Positions 44,301 to 53,423 of a stretch of 64,000 nucleotides of DNA are shown here, piece after piece. The first letter of the stretch is position 1. Each line of letters opens with the position of its first letter. Below the pieces are notes generated by a model. It was not told the origin of the DNA. It saw only the letters and a program-made list of their open reading frames with translations, and made no database searches. The stretch is from Streptococcus sp. WB01_FAA12 (GTDB taxonomy: Bacteria > Bacillota > Bacilli > Lactobacillales > Streptococcaceae). The stretch covers positions 47,226-111,225 of the forward strand of contig NZ_JABAEX010000006.1 of NCBI RefSeq assembly GCF_012843315.1, read 5' to 3'. The translations under genes and the position numbers were made by a program.

Positions 44301-44323
44301 TCACGAAGGAAAGGAGAAGTATA

Positions 44324-44866
44324 ATGGCAAATCGTTTAAAAGAAAAATATCTTAATGAAGTAGTTCCTGCTTTGACAGAACAATTCAACTACTCATCAGT
44401 GATGGCTGTGCCTAAAGTAGATAAGATCGTTTTGAACATGGGTGTTGGTGAAGCTGTATCAAACGCTAAAAGTCTTGAAAAAGCTGCTGAAGAATTGGCA
44501 CTTATCTCAGGTCAAAAACCACTTATCACTAAAGCTAAAAAATCAATCGCCGGCTTCCGTCTTCGTGAAGGTGTAGCGATCGGTGCAAAAGTTACCCTTC
44601 GTGGTGAACGTATGTATGAATTCTTGGACAAATTGGTTTCAGTTTCACTTCCACGTGTGCGTGACTTCCACGGTGTTCCAACAAAATCATTTGATGGACG
44701 CGGAAACTACACACTTGGTGTGAAAGAACAATTGATTTTCCCAGAAATCAACTTTGATGACGTTGACAAAACTCGTGGTCTTGACATCGTTATCGTAACA
44801 ACTGCTAACACTGACGAAGAGTCACGTGCATTGCTTACAGGCCTTGGAATGCCTTTTGCAAAATAA
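44324..44866 (+). CDS. rplE: 50S ribosomal protein L5
   Basis: 180 aa: [39 protein letters not shown] and [20 protein letters not shown]. Binds 5S rRNA and contacts P-site tRNA. RBS AAAGGAGAAG. Confidence 0.98.
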   Translation: MANRLKEKYLNEVVPALTEQFNYSSVMAVPKVDKIVLNMGVGEAVSNAKSLEKAAEELALISGQKPLITKAKKSIAGFRLREGVAIGAKVTLRGERMYEFLDKLVSVSLPRVRDFHGVPTKSFDGRGNYTLGVKEQLIFPEINFDDVDKTRGLDIVIVTTANTDEESRALLTGLGMPFAK

Positions 44867-44883
44867 TATAGGAGGTAAATCTA

Positions 44884-45069
44884 ATGGCTAAAAAATCAAT
44901 GATTGCTAAGAACAAACGTCCAGCGAAGTTCTCTACTCAAGCTTATACTCGTTGTGAAAAATGTGGTCGTCCACATTCAGTTTACCGCAAATTTAAACTT
45001 TGCCGTGTTTGCTTCCGTGAATTAGCTTACAAAGGACAAATTCCTGGTGTAACAAAAGCATCTTGGTAA
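44884..45069 (+). CDS. rpsZ: 30S ribosomal protein S14, zinc-binding type
   Basis: 61 aa with the zinc ribbon [20 protein letters not shown], which marks the C+ short form. The C-terminal [11 protein letters not shown] is typical. A 212-bp structured gap (element at 45071-45215) separates it from rpsH, unusually large for this operon. Confidence 0.97.
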
Positions 45070-45070
45070 T

Positions 45071-45215
45071 ATCATGATACAAAGAGCGTAACAACCACAG
45101 CAAAAATAGGAGATTTGGTGTAGGAGCGATGCTCCAAAACAAATCTATCTTTTTTGCACAGGTTGTAGCTCGTGTTCAAATAAGAGTTATCTCATTTGAA
45201 TGTGTCAATACTATC
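45071..45215 (+). other. Branched RNA element A, upstream of rpsH
   Basis: Nested perfect helices: GAGC (45084) with GCTC (45168); ACAACC (45091) with GGTTGT (45161); GCAAAAA (45100) with TTTTTGC (45151); AGATTTG (45111) with CAAATCT (45140); GGAGC-GAT-GCTCC (45123-45135). A second hairpin is TTCAAAT/ATTTGAA (45175-45200). GATA/TATC closes the whole (45076-45079 with 45212-45215). Single-stranded segments GTAA, TAGG, TATCT and ACAG are shared with element B after rpsH, while the helices differ with compensation. Function unknown. Confidence 0.78.
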
Positions 45216-45281
45216 TGAGCCTAGCTCAATCATTAACTAGCAAGTGCGACTTGCAAACTACTAGTAAGAGGAGAATAAAAA

Positions 45282-45680
45282 ATGGTTATGACTGACCCAA
45301 TCGCAGACTTCCTAACTCGTATTCGTAACGCTAACCAAGCAAAACACGAAGTACTTGAAGTACCTGCATCAAACATCAAAAAAGGGATTGCTGAAATCCT
45401 TAAACGCGAAGGTTTTGTTAAGAACGTAGAAATCATCGAAGATGACAAACAAGGCATCATCCGTGTATTCCTTAAATACGGACCAAACGGTGAAAAAGTT
45501 ATCACTAACTTGAAACGTGTTTCTAAACCAGGACTTCGTGTCTACAAAAAACGTGAAGATCTTCCAAAAGTTCTTAACGGACTTGGAATTGCTATCCTTT
45601 CAACTTCTGAAGGTTTGCTTACTGATAAAGAAGCTCGCCAAAAGAACGTTGGTGGAGAAGTTATCGCTTACGTTTGGTAA
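45282..45680 (+). CDS. rpsH: 30S ribosomal protein S8
   Basis: 132 aa: [20 protein letters not shown], and the C-terminal rRNA-binding [21 protein letters not shown]8 is a primary 16S rRNA binder and, in E. coli, the translational repressor of the spc operon through an mRNA site. Here the gene is flanked on both sides by homologous RNA structures (A and B), which makes S8 a candidate ligand. RBS AGAGGAG. Confidence 0.98.
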   Translation: MVMTDPIADFLTRIRNANQAKHEVLEVPASNIKKGIAEILKREGFVKNVEIIEDDKQGIIRVFLKYGPNGEKVITNLKRVSKPGLRVYKKREDLPKVLNGLGIAILSTSEGLLTDKEARQKNVGGEVIAYVW

Positions 45681-45684
45681 AATC

Positions 45685-45817
45685 AAGATACAAAGCTCGT
45701 AAAGAACAAAGCAAAATTAGGAAGTTGGAGCAGTTTGTTTACAAACCAGCCAACTTATCTATTTTGCACAGTTCTTAGAGCGTGTTCAATTTAGCTATTG
45801 AACACAATAAGTATCTT
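45685..45817 (+). other. Branched RNA element B, downstream of rpsH
   Basis: Same architecture as element A. Closing stem AAGATAC (45685) with GTATCTT (45811). Then GCTC (45695)/GAGC (45778); AAGAAC (45702)/GTTCTT (45771); GCAAAAT (45711)/ATTTTGC (45761); AAGTTGG (45722)/CCAACTT (45750); GTTTG-TTTA-CAAAC (45733-45746). The second hairpin is GTGTTCAAT/ATTGAACAC (45782-45805). All helices are perfect and most differ in sequence from element A while pairing is kept. Confidence 0.8.
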
Positions 45818-45872
45818 TAACCCCGTGAAAACTGGCCATCATGGCCTGACAATCTAACAGGAGAAAATAAAC

Positions 45873-46409
45873 ATGTCACGTATTGGTAATAAAGTTATCG
45901 TGTTGCCTGCTGGTGTTGAACTCACTAACAATGACAACGTAGTAACTGTAAAAGGACCTAAAGGAGAACTTACTCGTGAGTTCTCAAAAGATATTGAAAT
46001 TCGCGTGGAAGGTACGGAAGTAACTCTTCACCGTCCAAACGATTCAAAAGAAATGAAAACTATCCACGGAACTACTCGTGCCCTTTTGAACAACATGGTA
46101 ATTGGTGTATCAGAAGGATTCAAGAAAGAACTTGAAATGCGTGGGGTTGGTTACCGTGCACAACTTCAAGGAAAAAAACTTGTTTTGGCTGTAGGTAAAT
46201 CTCATCCAGACGAAGTTGAAGCTCCAGAAGGAATTACTTTTGAACTTCCAAACCCAACGACAATCGTTATCAGCGGAATTTCAAAAGAAGTAGTTGGCCA
46301 AACAGCTGCTTACGTACGTAGCCTTCGCTCACCAGAGCCATATAAAGGTAAAGGTATCCGTTACGTTGGCGAATACGTTCGTCTTAAAGAAGGTAAAACA
46401 GGTAAATAA
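45873..46409 (+). CDS. rplF: 50S ribosomal protein L6
   Basis: 178 aa with two L6 repeats: [40 protein letters not shown] and [20 protein letters not shown]. Located at the base of the L7/L12 stalk. RBS AACAGGAGAAA after element B. Confidence 0.98.
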   Translation: MSRIGNKVIVLPAGVELTNNDNVVTVKGPKGELTREFSKDIEIRVEGTEVTLHRPNDSKEMKTIHGTTRALLNNMVIGVSEGFKKELEMRGVGYRAQLQGKKLVLAVGKSHPDEVEAPEGITFELPNPTTIVISGISKEVVGQTAAYVRSLRSPEPYKGKGIRYVGEYVRLKEGKTGK

Positions 46410-46492
46410 TGTTGAGTGGTTGATCTTCAACCACCGACCTATTTTCCAACTTTGTGCATAGCACACGATTTAAAACTAAAGAGGTGAAAACT

Positions 46493-46849
46493 GTGATTTC
46501 TAAACCAGATAAAAACAAACTCCGCCAAAAACGCCACCGTCGCGTTCGCGGAAAACTCTCTGGAACTGCTGATCGCCCACGTTTGAACGTATTCCGTTCT
46601 AATACAGGCATCTACGCTCAAGTGATTGATGACGTAGCGGGTGTAACGCTCGCAAGTGCTTCAACTCTTGACAAAGAAGTTTCAAAAGGAACTAAAACTG
46701 AACAAGCCGTTGCTGTCGGTAAACTCGTTGCAGAACGTGCAAGTGCTAAAGGTATTTCAGAAGTGGTGTTCGACCGCGGTGGATATCTATATCACGGACG
46801 TGTGAAAGCTTTGGCTGATGCAGCTCGTGAAAACGGATTGAAATTCTAA
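46493..46849 (+). CDS. rplR: 50S ribosomal protein L18
   Basis: 118 aa from the GTG at 46493 ([20 protein letters not shown]), preceded by GAGGTGAAAA. An earlier in-frame start at 46454 would add residues not found in the family. [20 protein letters not shown] is conserved. Binds 5S rRNA with L5. Confidence 0.97.
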   Translation: MISKPDKNKLRQKRHRRVRGKLSGTADRPRLNVFRSNTGIYAQVIDDVAGVTLASASTLDKEVSKGTKTEQAVAVGKLVAERASAKGISEVVFDRGGYLYHGRVKALADAARENGLKF

Positions 46850-46866
46850 TAGGAGGACACTAGAAA

Positions 46867-47361
46867 ATGGCATTTAAAGACAATGCAGTTGAATTAGAAG
46901 AACGCGTAGTTGCTGTTAACCGTGTTACAAAAGTTGTTAAAGGTGGACGTCGTCTTCGTTTCGCAGCTCTTGTTGTTGTTGGTGACCACAATGGTCGCGT
47001 AGGATTTGGTACTGGTAAAGCTCAAGAAGTTCCAGAAGCAATCCGTAAAGCAGTAGAAGATGCTAAGAAAAACTTGATTGAAGTTCCTATGGTTGGAACA
47101 ACAATCCCACACGAAGTTCTTTCAGAATTTGGTGGAGCTAAAGTATTGTTGAAACCTGCTGTAGAAGGTTCTGGAGTTGCCGCTGGTGGTGCAGTTCGTG
47201 CCGTTGTGGAATTGGCAGGTGTGGCAGATATTACATCTAAATCACTTGGCTCTAACACTCCAATCAACATTGTTCGCGCAACTGTTGAAGGTTTGAAACA
47301 ATTGAAACGCGCTGAAGAAGTTGCTGCCCTTCGTGGTATTTCAGTTTCTGATTTGGCATAA
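46867..47361 (+). CDS. rpsE: 30S ribosomal protein S5
   Basis: 164 aa: [20 protein letters not shown] with the decoding-fidelity loop, and [24 protein letters not shown] text ([18 protein letters not shown]). [16 protein letters not shown] is near the C-terminus. RBS AGGAGG. Confidence 0.98.
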   Translation: MAFKDNAVELEERVVAVNRVTKVVKGGRRLRFAALVVVGDHNGRVGFGTGKAQEVPEAIRKAVEDAKKNLIEVPMVGTTIPHEVLSEFGGAKVLLKPAVEGSGVAAGGAVRAVVELAGVADITSKSLGSNTPINIVRATVEGLKQLKRAEEVAALRGISVSDLA

Positions 47362-47374
47362 GAAAGGGGATAAA

Positions 47375-47557
47375 ATGGCTCAAATTAAAATTACTTTGAC
47401 TAAGTCTCCAATCGGACGCATTCCATCACAACGTAAAACTGTTGTAGCACTTGGACTTGGCAAATTGAACAGCTCTGTTATCAAAGAAGACAACGCTGCT
47501 ATCCGTGGTATGATCACTGCAGTATCTCACTTGGTAACAGTTGAAGAAGTAAACTAA
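47375..47557 (+). CDS. rpmD: 50S ribosomal protein L30
   Basis: 60 aa from the ATG at 47375 ([20 protein letters not shown]) after AAAGGGGA; a longer reading from 47321 overlaps rpsE and is rejected. [13 protein letters not shown] is the family core. A 144-bp gap with hairpins follows. Confidence 0.97.
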   Translation: MAQIKITLTKSPIGRIPSQRKTVVALGLGKLNSSVIKEDNAAIRGMITAVSHLVTVEEVN

Positions 47558-47562
47558 TGAAT

Positions 47563-47596
47563 TTTTAGGGGATGTGACAATACTCATCCCCTAAAA
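47563..47596 (+). promoter_or_regulatory. Stable hairpin after rpmD
   Basis: TTTTAGGGGATG pairs perfectly with CATCCCCTAAAA (12 bp, 10-nt loop). No T-run follows. Two more stems lie downstream (GTCATCT/GATGAC near 47607-47621, and GATAAG/CTTATC near 47637-47665) before rplO. Confidence 0.65.
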
Positions 47597-47701
47597 CTAG
47601 GTATAGTCATCTAAGATGACGATGTATAGGCGAGTTGATAAGGGAGACAACCTTTTCTCTCTTATCGGCGCTAGCATTTTACAAAAGAGGAGAAAATATA
47701 A

Positions 47702-48142
47702 ATGAAACTTCATGAATTGAAACCTGCAGAAGGTTCTCGTAAAGTACGTAACCGTGTTGGTCGTGGTACTTCATCAGGTAACGGTAAAACATCTGGTCGC
47801 GGTCAAAAAGGTCAAAAAGCTCGTAGCGGTGGCGGAGTTCGCCTTGGTTTTGAAGGTGGACAAACTCCATTGTTCCGTCGTCTTCCAAAACGTGGATTCA
47901 CTAACATCAACGCTAAAGAATACGCAATTGTAAATCTTGATCAATTGAACGTTTTTGAAGATGGTACTGAAGTTACTCCAGTTGTTCTTATCGAAGCAGG
48001 AATTGTAAAGGCTGAAAAATCAGGTGTTAAAATTCTTGGTAACGGTGAGTTGACTAAGAAGTTGACTGTGAAAGCAGCTAAATTCTCAAAAACAGCTGAA
48101 GAAGCTATCACTGCTAAAGGTGGTTCAGTAGAAGTCATCTAG
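47702..48142 (+). CDS. rplO: 50S ribosomal protein L15
   Basis: 146 aa: [20 protein letters not shown], the Gly/Arg-rich extension [20 protein letters not shown] and the signature loop [32 protein letters not shown]. secY follows after 11 bp. Confidence 0.98.
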   Translation: MKLHELKPAEGSRKVRNRVGRGTSSGNGKTSGRGQKGQKARSGGGVRLGFEGGQTPLFRRLPKRGFTNINAKEYAIVNLDQLNVFEDGTEVTPVVLIEAGIVKAEKSGVKILGNGELTKKLTVKAAKFSKTAEEAITAKGGSVEVI

Positions 48143-48153
48143 AGAGGTGACCT

Positions 48154-49464
48154 ATGTTTTTTAAATTATTAAAAGAGGCCCTCAAGGTTAAGAAAGTACG
48201 ATCAAAAATTCTCTTTACGATTTTTATCATACTTGTCTTCCGTATCGGGACTAGTATTACTGTACCAGGTGTGAATGCAAAAAGTCTGGAAGCTTTGAGT
48301 GGATTATCCTTCTTGAACATGCTTAGTTTAGTTTCAGGGAATGCCATGAAGAACTTTTCGGTTTTTGCACTCGGTGTGAGTCCGTATATCACAGCTTCCA
48401 TCGTTGTTCAATTGCTACAAATGGATATTGTTCCAAAGTTTGTAGAGTGGGGCAAGCAGGGGGAAGTAGGACGGAGAAAGATAAACCAGGCTACTCGTTA
48501 TATTGCGCTTGTACTTGCGTTTGTGCAATCAATCGGAATCACTGCTGGTTTTAACACTCTATCTGGTGCAAAATTATTAACGACAGATCTAACACCTCAA
48601 GTCTTTGTTACGATTGGTATTATCTTGACTGCAGGTACTATGATTGTTACTTGGCTCGGGGAGCAAATCACTGATAAGGGATATGGTAACGGTGTGTCTA
48701 TGATTATCTTTGCTGGGATTGTGGCTTCAATTCCAGAGATGATTCATGGCATTTACGTGGACTATTTTGTCAATATTCCAAGTGATCGGTTGACGTCATC
48801 TATTATATTTGTCGTTATTCTCATTATCGCTGTTTTGTTGATTGTTTACTTTACAACATATGTACAACAGGCAGAATATAAAATTCCGATCCAATATACA
48901 AAAGTTGCTCAAGGTGCTCCATCCAGTTCTTACCTTCCTTTGAAGGTCAATCCTGCTGGTGTTATCCCAGTTATCTTTGCAAGTTCGATTACGGCAGCTC
49001 CTGCGGCTATTCTTCAGTTTGTCAGCGCTATGGGGCTTGATTGGACTTGGGTACGTACAGCACAAGAAATGCTTGCGACAACATCTCCAACAGGTGTTGC
49101 CATGTATGCGCTGCTGATTATTCTCTTTACATTCTTCTATACATTTGTACAGATCAATCCAGAGAAAGCAGCAGAAAACTTGCAAAAGAGCGGAGCCTAT
49201 ATCCACGGTGTCCGTCCTGGTAAAGGAACAGAAGAGTTCATGTCGAAACTTCTTCGTCGCCTTGCAACCGTCGGTTCCCTTTTCCTTGGTGTGATTTCAA
49301 TCTTGCCGATTGTAGCAAAAGATGTCTTTGGGCTCTCAGAAGCGGTTGCTTTTGGGGGAACTAGTCTTTTGATCATTATTTCGACAGGTATCGAAGGGAT
49401 CAAACAGCTAGAAGGTTACCTATTGAAACGTAAGTATGTTGGTTTCATGGACAAAACAGAATAA
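48154..49464 (+). CDS. secY: Preprotein translocase subunit SecY
   Basis: 436 aa with ten membrane segments. Conserved: FRIGTSITVPGV, the plug/TM2 region FALGVSPYITASIVVQLLQM, QQAEYKIPIQYTKVAQGA, and the cytoplasmic loop ENLQKSGAYIHGVRPGKGTE that contacts SecA and the ribosome. It is the channel of the general secretion pathway. RBS AGAGGTGA. A 145-bp gap precedes adk. Confidence 0.98.
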   Translation: MFFKLLKEALKVKKVRSKILFTIFIILVFRIGTSITVPGVNAKSLEALSGLSFLNMLSLVSGNAMKNFSVFALGVSPYITASIVVQLLQMDIVPKFVEWGKQGEVGRRKINQATRYIALVLAFVQSIGITAGFNTLSGAKLLTTDLTPQVFVTIGIILTAGTMIVTWLGEQITDKGYGNGVSMIIFAGIVASIPEMIHGIYVDYFVNIPSDRLTSSIIFVVILIIAVLLIVYFTTYVQQAEYKIPIQYTKVAQGAPSSSYLPLKVNPAGVIPVIFASSITAAPAAILQFVSAMGLDWTWVRTAQEMLATTSPTGVAMYALLIILFTFFYTFVQINPEKAAENLQKSGAYIHGVRPGKGTEEFMSKLLRRLATVGSLFLGVISILPIVAKDVFGLSEAVAFGGTSLLIIISTGIEGIKQLEGYLLKRKYVGFMDKTE

Positions 49465-49538
49465 AAGCAAGACTACTTTTGCTTAGAGAGTGGAGTATGA
49501 AAGTCTATCTATAAGGGAGACTTTCGTCTCCCCTCTTC

Positions 49539-49596
49539 TATTTTGTTTTTAAATAGGAGTTAGAACAGTTTTCTGCTTCTATTTAAATACAAAATA
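49539..49596 (+). promoter_or_regulatory. Long imperfect hairpin ending at the adk RBS
   Basis: TATTTTGT-TTTAAATAG-AG pairs with CT-CTATTTAAA-ACAAAATA, about 20 bp with small bulges, around a 16-nt loop. The 3' arm ends on the first base of AAGGAG (49596-49601). The position suggests an effect on adk translation or on RNA processing between secY and adk. Confidence 0.6.
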
Positions 49597-49609
49597 AGGA
49601 GATCAGATC

Positions 49610-50248
49610 ATGAATCTTTTGATTATGGGCTTACCTGGAGCAGGTAAGGGAACGCAAGCAGCTAAAATTGTGGAACAATTCCACGTGGCACACATTTCAA
49701 CTGGGGATATGTTCCGTGCTGCTATGGCAAATCAAACTGAAATGGGTGTGCTTGCAAAGTCATACATCGACAAAGGTGAGTTGGTTCCAGATGAAGTTAC
49801 AAATGGAATTGTTAAAGAACGCCTTTCACAGGATGATATCAAAGAAACAGGTTTCTTGTTGGATGGTTACCCACGTACGATCGAACAAGCATATGCTTTA
49901 GATAAAACTTTAGCTGAACTTGGTATTGAACTTGAAGGAGTGATCAATATCGAAGTGAACCCAGACTGTCTCTTGGAGCGTTTGAGTGGTCGTATCATTC
50001 ACCGTGAAACAGGTGAAACCTTCCACAAAGTTTTCAATCCACCAGTTGACTACAAAGAAGAAGATTACTACCAACGTGAAGATGACAAACCTGAGACAGT
50101 GAAACGTCGCTTGGATGTGAACATTGCACAAGGTGAACCAATCATTGCTCACTACCGTGCCAAAGGTTTGGTTCACGATATCGAAGGAAATCAAGATATC
50201 AATGATGTGTTCAAAGACATCGAAAAAGTATTGACAAATTTGAAATAA
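49610..50248 (+). CDS. adk: Adenylate kinase
   Basis: 212 aa: P-loop [23 protein letters not shown]-binding [11 protein letters not shown] and [13 protein letters not shown]. The LID ([18 protein letters not shown]) has no cysteines, so it is the non-zinc form usual in streptococci. Interconverts AMP, ADP and ATP; placed between secY and infA as in other Firmicutes. Confidence 0.98.
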   Translation: MNLLIMGLPGAGKGTQAAKIVEQFHVAHISTGDMFRAAMANQTEMGVLAKSYIDKGELVPDEVTNGIVKERLSQDDIKETGFLLDGYPRTIEQAYALDKTLAELGIELEGVINIEVNPDCLLERLSGRIIHRETGETFHKVFNPPVDYKEEDYYQREDDKPETVKRRLDVNIAQGEPIIAHYRAKGLVHDIEGNQDINDVFKDIEKVLTNLK

Positions 50249-50262
50249 AGCGTTTTTCACAC

Positions 50263-50291
50263 TTGCAAAAAATCGTTACAAATGTTATACT
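50263..50291 (+). promoter_or_regulatory. Internal promoter before infA
   Basis: TTGCAA at 50263-50268, 17-bp spacer, TATACT at 50286-50291. It would drive infA-rpmJ-rpsM-rpsK-rpoA-rplQ separately from the upstream S10/spc genes. A small CTCT...AGAG hairpin lies in the leader. Confidence 0.82.
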
Positions 50292-50364
50292 GAGATAGTC
50301 TGACTTATAATTGTTGTCTCTATGTTTAGAGGCATCAAATCGAAATTTATGGAGGTGCTTTTGC

Positions 50365-50583
50365 GTGGCAAAAGACGATGTGATTGAAGTTGAAGGCAAA
50401 GTAGTCGATACAATGCCTAACGCAATGTTTACGGTTGAACTTGAAAATGGACATCAGATTTTAGCAACAGTTTCTGGTAAAATTCGTAAAAACTATATTC
50501 GTATTTTAGCGGGAGATCGTGTTACTGTCGAGATGAGTCCATATGACTTGACACGTGGACGTATCACTTACCGCTTTAAATAA
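50365..50583 (+). CDS. infA: Translation initiation factor IF-1
   Basis: 72 aa from the GTG at 50365 ([20 protein letters not shown]) after GGAGGTG. It is a single S1-like OB fold with [19 protein letters not shown] and the C-terminal [15 protein letters not shown]. Binds the 30S A site during initiation. Confidence 0.98.
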   Translation: MAKDDVIEVEGKVVDTMPNAMFTVELENGHQILATVSGKIRKNYIRILAGDRVTVEMSPYDLTRGRITYRFK

Positions 50584-50607
50584 TCGAAAAACTTGGAGGG
50601 ATAAGAA

Positions 50608-50724
50608 ATGAAAGTAAGACCATCGGTCAAACCAATTTGCGAATACTGTAAAGTAATTCGTCGTAATGGTCGTGTTATGGTAATTTGCCCAGCAAATCCA
50701 AAACACAAACAACGTCAAGGATAA
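50608..50724 (+). CDS. rpmJ: 50S ribosomal protein L36, zinc-binding type
   Basis: 38 aa: [19 protein letters not shown]... ending PKHKQRQG, with zinc ligands Cys11, Cys14, Cys27 and His32 (C+ form). RBS TTGGAGGG. 17 bp before rpsM. Confidence 0.97.
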
Positions 50725-50741
50725 GATAGAAAGGAGAAAAC

Positions 50742-51107
50742 ATGGCTCGTATTGCTGGAGTTGACATTCCAAATGACAAACGCGTAGTAATCTCATTGAC
50801 TTATGTTTATGGTATCGGACTTGCAACATCTAAGAAAATTTTGGCTGCTGCTGGAATCTCAGAAGATGTTCGTGTACGTGACCTTACATCAGATCAAGAA
50901 GATGCTATCCGTCGTGAAGTGGATGCAATCAAAGTTGAAGGTGACCTTCGTCGTGAAGTAAACTTGAACATCAAACGTTTGATGGAAATCGGTTCTTACC
51001 GTGGTATTCGTCACCGTCGTGGACTTCCTGTCCGTGGACAAAACACTAAAAACAACGCTCGCACTCGTAAAGGTAAAGCTGTTGCGATTGCTGGTAAGAA
51101 AAAATAA
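50742..51107 (+). CDS. rpsM: 30S ribosomal protein S13
   Basis: 121 aa: [40 protein letters not shown] and a basic tail AVAIAGKKK. Contacts P-site tRNA and forms intersubunit bridges. RBS AAAGGAGAAA. Confidence 0.98.
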
Positions 51108-51124
51108 TATAGGAGGTAAAAGTC

Positions 51125-51508
51125 TTGGCTAAACCAACACGTAAACGTCGTGTGAAAAAGAATATCGAATCTGGTATTGCTCATATTCACGCTACATTTA
51201 ATAACACTATTGTTATGATTACTGATGTGCATGGTAATGCAATTGCTTGGTCATCAGCAGGTGCTCTTGGTTTCAAAGGTTCTCGTAAATCTACACCATT
51301 CGCTGCTCAAATGGCTTCTGAAGCTGCTGCTAAATCTGCACAAGAACACGGTCTTAAATCAGTTGAAGTTACTGTAAAAGGTCCAGGTTCTGGTCGTGAG
51401 TCAGCTATTCGTGCGCTTGCTGCCGCTGGTCTTGAAGTAACAGCAATTCGTGATGTGACTCCAGTGCCACACAATGGTGCTCGTCCTCCAAAACGTCGCC
51501 GTGTATAA
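51125..51508 (+). CDS. rpsK: 30S ribosomal protein S11
   Basis: 127 aa, initiated at TTG ([20 protein letters not shown]) with TAGGAGG 8 bp upstream. The family core [20 protein letters not shown] and C-terminal [18 protein letters not shown] are intact. The TTG start may lower its expression relative to its neighbours. Confidence 0.97.
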
Positions 51509-51550
51509 TCATTGCATTACACTGCTTTTCGTTTAAGAGGGAGTAACTAA

Positions 51551-52486
51551 ATGATCGAGTTTGAAAAACCAAATATAACAAAAATTGATGAAAATAAAGA
51601 TTATGGCAAGTTTGTAATCGAACCGCTTGAACGTGGCTACGGTACAACTCTTGGTAACTCTCTTCGTCGTGTACTACTAGCTTCTCTACCAGGAGCAGCA
51701 GTGACATCTATCAATATTGAAGGTGTCTTGCATGAGTTCGACACAGTTCCAGGTGTTCGTGAAGACGTGATGCAAATCATTCTGAACATTAAAGGGATTG
51801 CAGTGAAATCATACGTTGAAGACGAAAAAATCATTGAACTTGACGTTGAAGGTCCTGCTGAAGTAACAGCTGGAGACATTTTGACTGATAGTGATATTGA
51901 GATTGTAAATCCAGATCATTATCTCTTTACAATCGGTGAAGGTTCTTCTCTAAAAGCGACAATGACTGTTAACAGTGGTCGTGGATATGTACCTGCTGAT
52001 GAAAATAAAAAAGATAATGCACCGGTTGGAACACTTGCTGTAGATTCTATTTATACACCAGTTACAAAAGTCAACTATCAAGTAGAGCCTGCTCGTGTAG
52101 GTAGCAATGATGGATTTGACAAATTAACCCTTGAAATCTTGACTAATGGAACAATTATTCCAGAAGATGCTTTAGGGCTTTCAGCACGTATATTGACAGA
52201 ACATCTTGATTTGTTTACAAATCTTACTGAGATTGCTAAGTCAACTGAAGTGATGAAAGAAGCTGATACTGAATCTGACGATCGTATTTTGGATCGTACG
52301 ATTGAGGAACTGGACTTATCTGTGCGTTCATATAACTGTTTGAAACGTGCCGGTATCAATACTGTGCATGATTTGACAGAAAAATCTGAAGCAGAGATGA
52401 TGAAAGTACGAAATCTTGGACGCAAGAGTTTGGAAGAAGTGAAACTCAAACTCATTGACTTGGGTCTTGGATTAAAAGATAAATAA
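51551..52486 (+). CDS. rpoA: RNA polymerase alpha subunit
   Basis: 311 aa. The N-terminal dimerisation domain has [20 protein letters not shown] and [20 protein letters not shown]. The C-terminal domain (about residues 245-311) has [20 protein letters not shown] and [18 protein letters not shown], the part that Spx and activators contact. RBS GAGGGAGT. Confidence 0.98.
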   Translation: MIEFEKPNITKIDENKDYGKFVIEPLERGYGTTLGNSLRRVLLASLPGAAVTSINIEGVLHEFDTVPGVREDVMQIILNIKGIAVKSYVEDEKIIELDVEGPAEVTAGDILTDSDIEIVNPDHYLFTIGEGSSLKATMTVNSGRGYVPADENKKDNAPVGTLAVDSIYTPVTKVNYQVEPARVGSNDGFDKLTLEILTNGTIIPEDALGLSARILTEHLDLFTNLTEIAKSTEVMKEADTESDDRILDRTIEELDLSVRSYNCLKRAGINTVHDLTEKSEAEMMKVRNLGRKSLEEVKLKLIDLGLGLKDK

Positions 52487-52497
52487 AGGAGGAATAC

Positions 52498-52884
52498 ATG
52501 GCTTACCGTAAACTAGGACGCACTAGCTCACAACGTAAAGCAATGCTTCGCGATTTGACAACTGACCTTTTGATCAACGAATCAATCGTGACAACTGAAG
52601 CTCGTGCTAAAGAAATCCGTAAAACTGTTGAAAAAATGATTACTCTAGGTAAACGTGGTGATTTGCATGCACGTCGTCAAGCAGCTGCTTTCGTACGTAA
52701 TGAAATCGCATCTGAAAACTATGATGAAGCAACTGATAAGTACACTTCTACTACAGCACTTCAAAAATTGTTCTCAGAAATCGCACCTCGTTATGCTGAA
52801 CGTAACGGTGGATACACTCGTATCCTTAAAACTGAACCACGTCGTGGTGATGCTGCGCCAATGGCGATCATCGAATTAGTATAA
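52498..52884 (+). CDS. rplQ: 50S ribosomal protein L17
   Basis: 128 aa: [20 protein letters not shown] and the C-terminal [20 protein letters not shown]. Last gene of the ribosomal cluster; 11 bp after rpoA with AAAGGAGGA. It is followed by a large structured region. Confidence 0.98.
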   Translation: MAYRKLGRTSSQRKAMLRDLTTDLLINESIVTTEARAKEIRKTVEKMITLGKRGDLHARRQAAAFVRNEIASENYDEATDKYTSTTALQKLFSEIAPRYAERNGGYTRILKTEPRRGDAAPMAIIELV

Positions 52885-52885
52885 A

Positions 52886-53057
52886 ATCATCAATTTTGTT
52901 GAGTGTTATGATGATGGAGTCTTGTGCTCTTAGTCTAGCTCTGGTCTACCGCTGGGACTTCGGTCCCAGCGGGAACACTCATCATCATTTGATAGGGTAG
53001 ACGCTTGTTTACGAAATTGTTTTTTGTTTAAGAACAACTTCGTAAGCAGGCGTTTTT
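52886..53057 (+). other. Large structured region after rplQ, ending in a terminator
   Basis: Four overlapping pairings: ATCATCA (52886) with TGATGAT (52909); GAGTGTT (52901) with AACACTC (52974); ATGATGAT (52908) with ATCATCAT (52981); and GGTCTACC (52943) with GGGTAGAC (52995). At its heart is CCGCTGGGAC-TTCG-GTCCCAGCGG (52949-52972), a 10-bp stem with a C(UUCG)G loop. The terminator stem follows: ACGCTTGTTTACGAA(A)TTGTT with AACAACTTCGTAAGCAGGCGT and TTTTTT (53003-53057). Some pairings exclude or cross each other. Confidence 0.7.
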
Positions 53058-53077
53058 TAGTATTTTCTATGGAAATA

Positions 53078-53086
53078 TGCTATACT
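53078..53086 (+). promoter_or_regulatory. Promoter of the ACT-domain gene, extended -10
   Basis: TG-C-TATACT with the hexamer at 53081-53086, about 62 bp before the start. Confidence 0.6.
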
Positions 53087-53147
53087 AGGAAAAAAGAAAA
53101 TCAAAAACGTTCAGGTTTTCTAAAAATCGTAGAAATGGAGTATAAGA

Positions 53148-53414
53148 ATGAAGGCTATTATTACAGTGGTTGGCAAGGATAAGGCTGGGATTGTTGCAGG
53201 CGTGTCTACTAAGATTGCAGAGTTGGGTTTGAATATTGACGATATTTCTCAAACAGTACTGGATGAATACTTTACCATGATGGCGGTCGTTTCTAGTGAT
53301 GAAAAACAAGATTTTACTTATCTGCGAAATGAGTTTGAAACGTTCGGTCAGACCTTGAATGTTAAAATCAATATTCAAAGTGCAGCGATTTTTGATGCTA
53401 TGTATAATATCTAG
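53148..53414 (+). CDS. ACT-domain protein (UPF0237)
   Basis: 88 aa single ACT domain: MKAIITVVGKDKAGIVAGVS, LNIDDISQTVLDEYFTMMAV and KINIQSAAIFDAMYNI. GcvR-like small ACT proteins bind amino acids or regulate a partner. It is translated 9 bp ahead of the UPF0210 gene, a pairing found across Firmicutes, so the two probably work together. The ligand is unknown. Confidence 0.92.
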   Translation: MKAIITVVGKDKAGIVAGVSTKIAELGLNIDDISQTVLDEYFTMMAVVSSDEKQDFTYLRNEFETFGQTLNVKINIQSAAIFDAMYNI

Positions 53415-53423
53415 GAGGTTATC

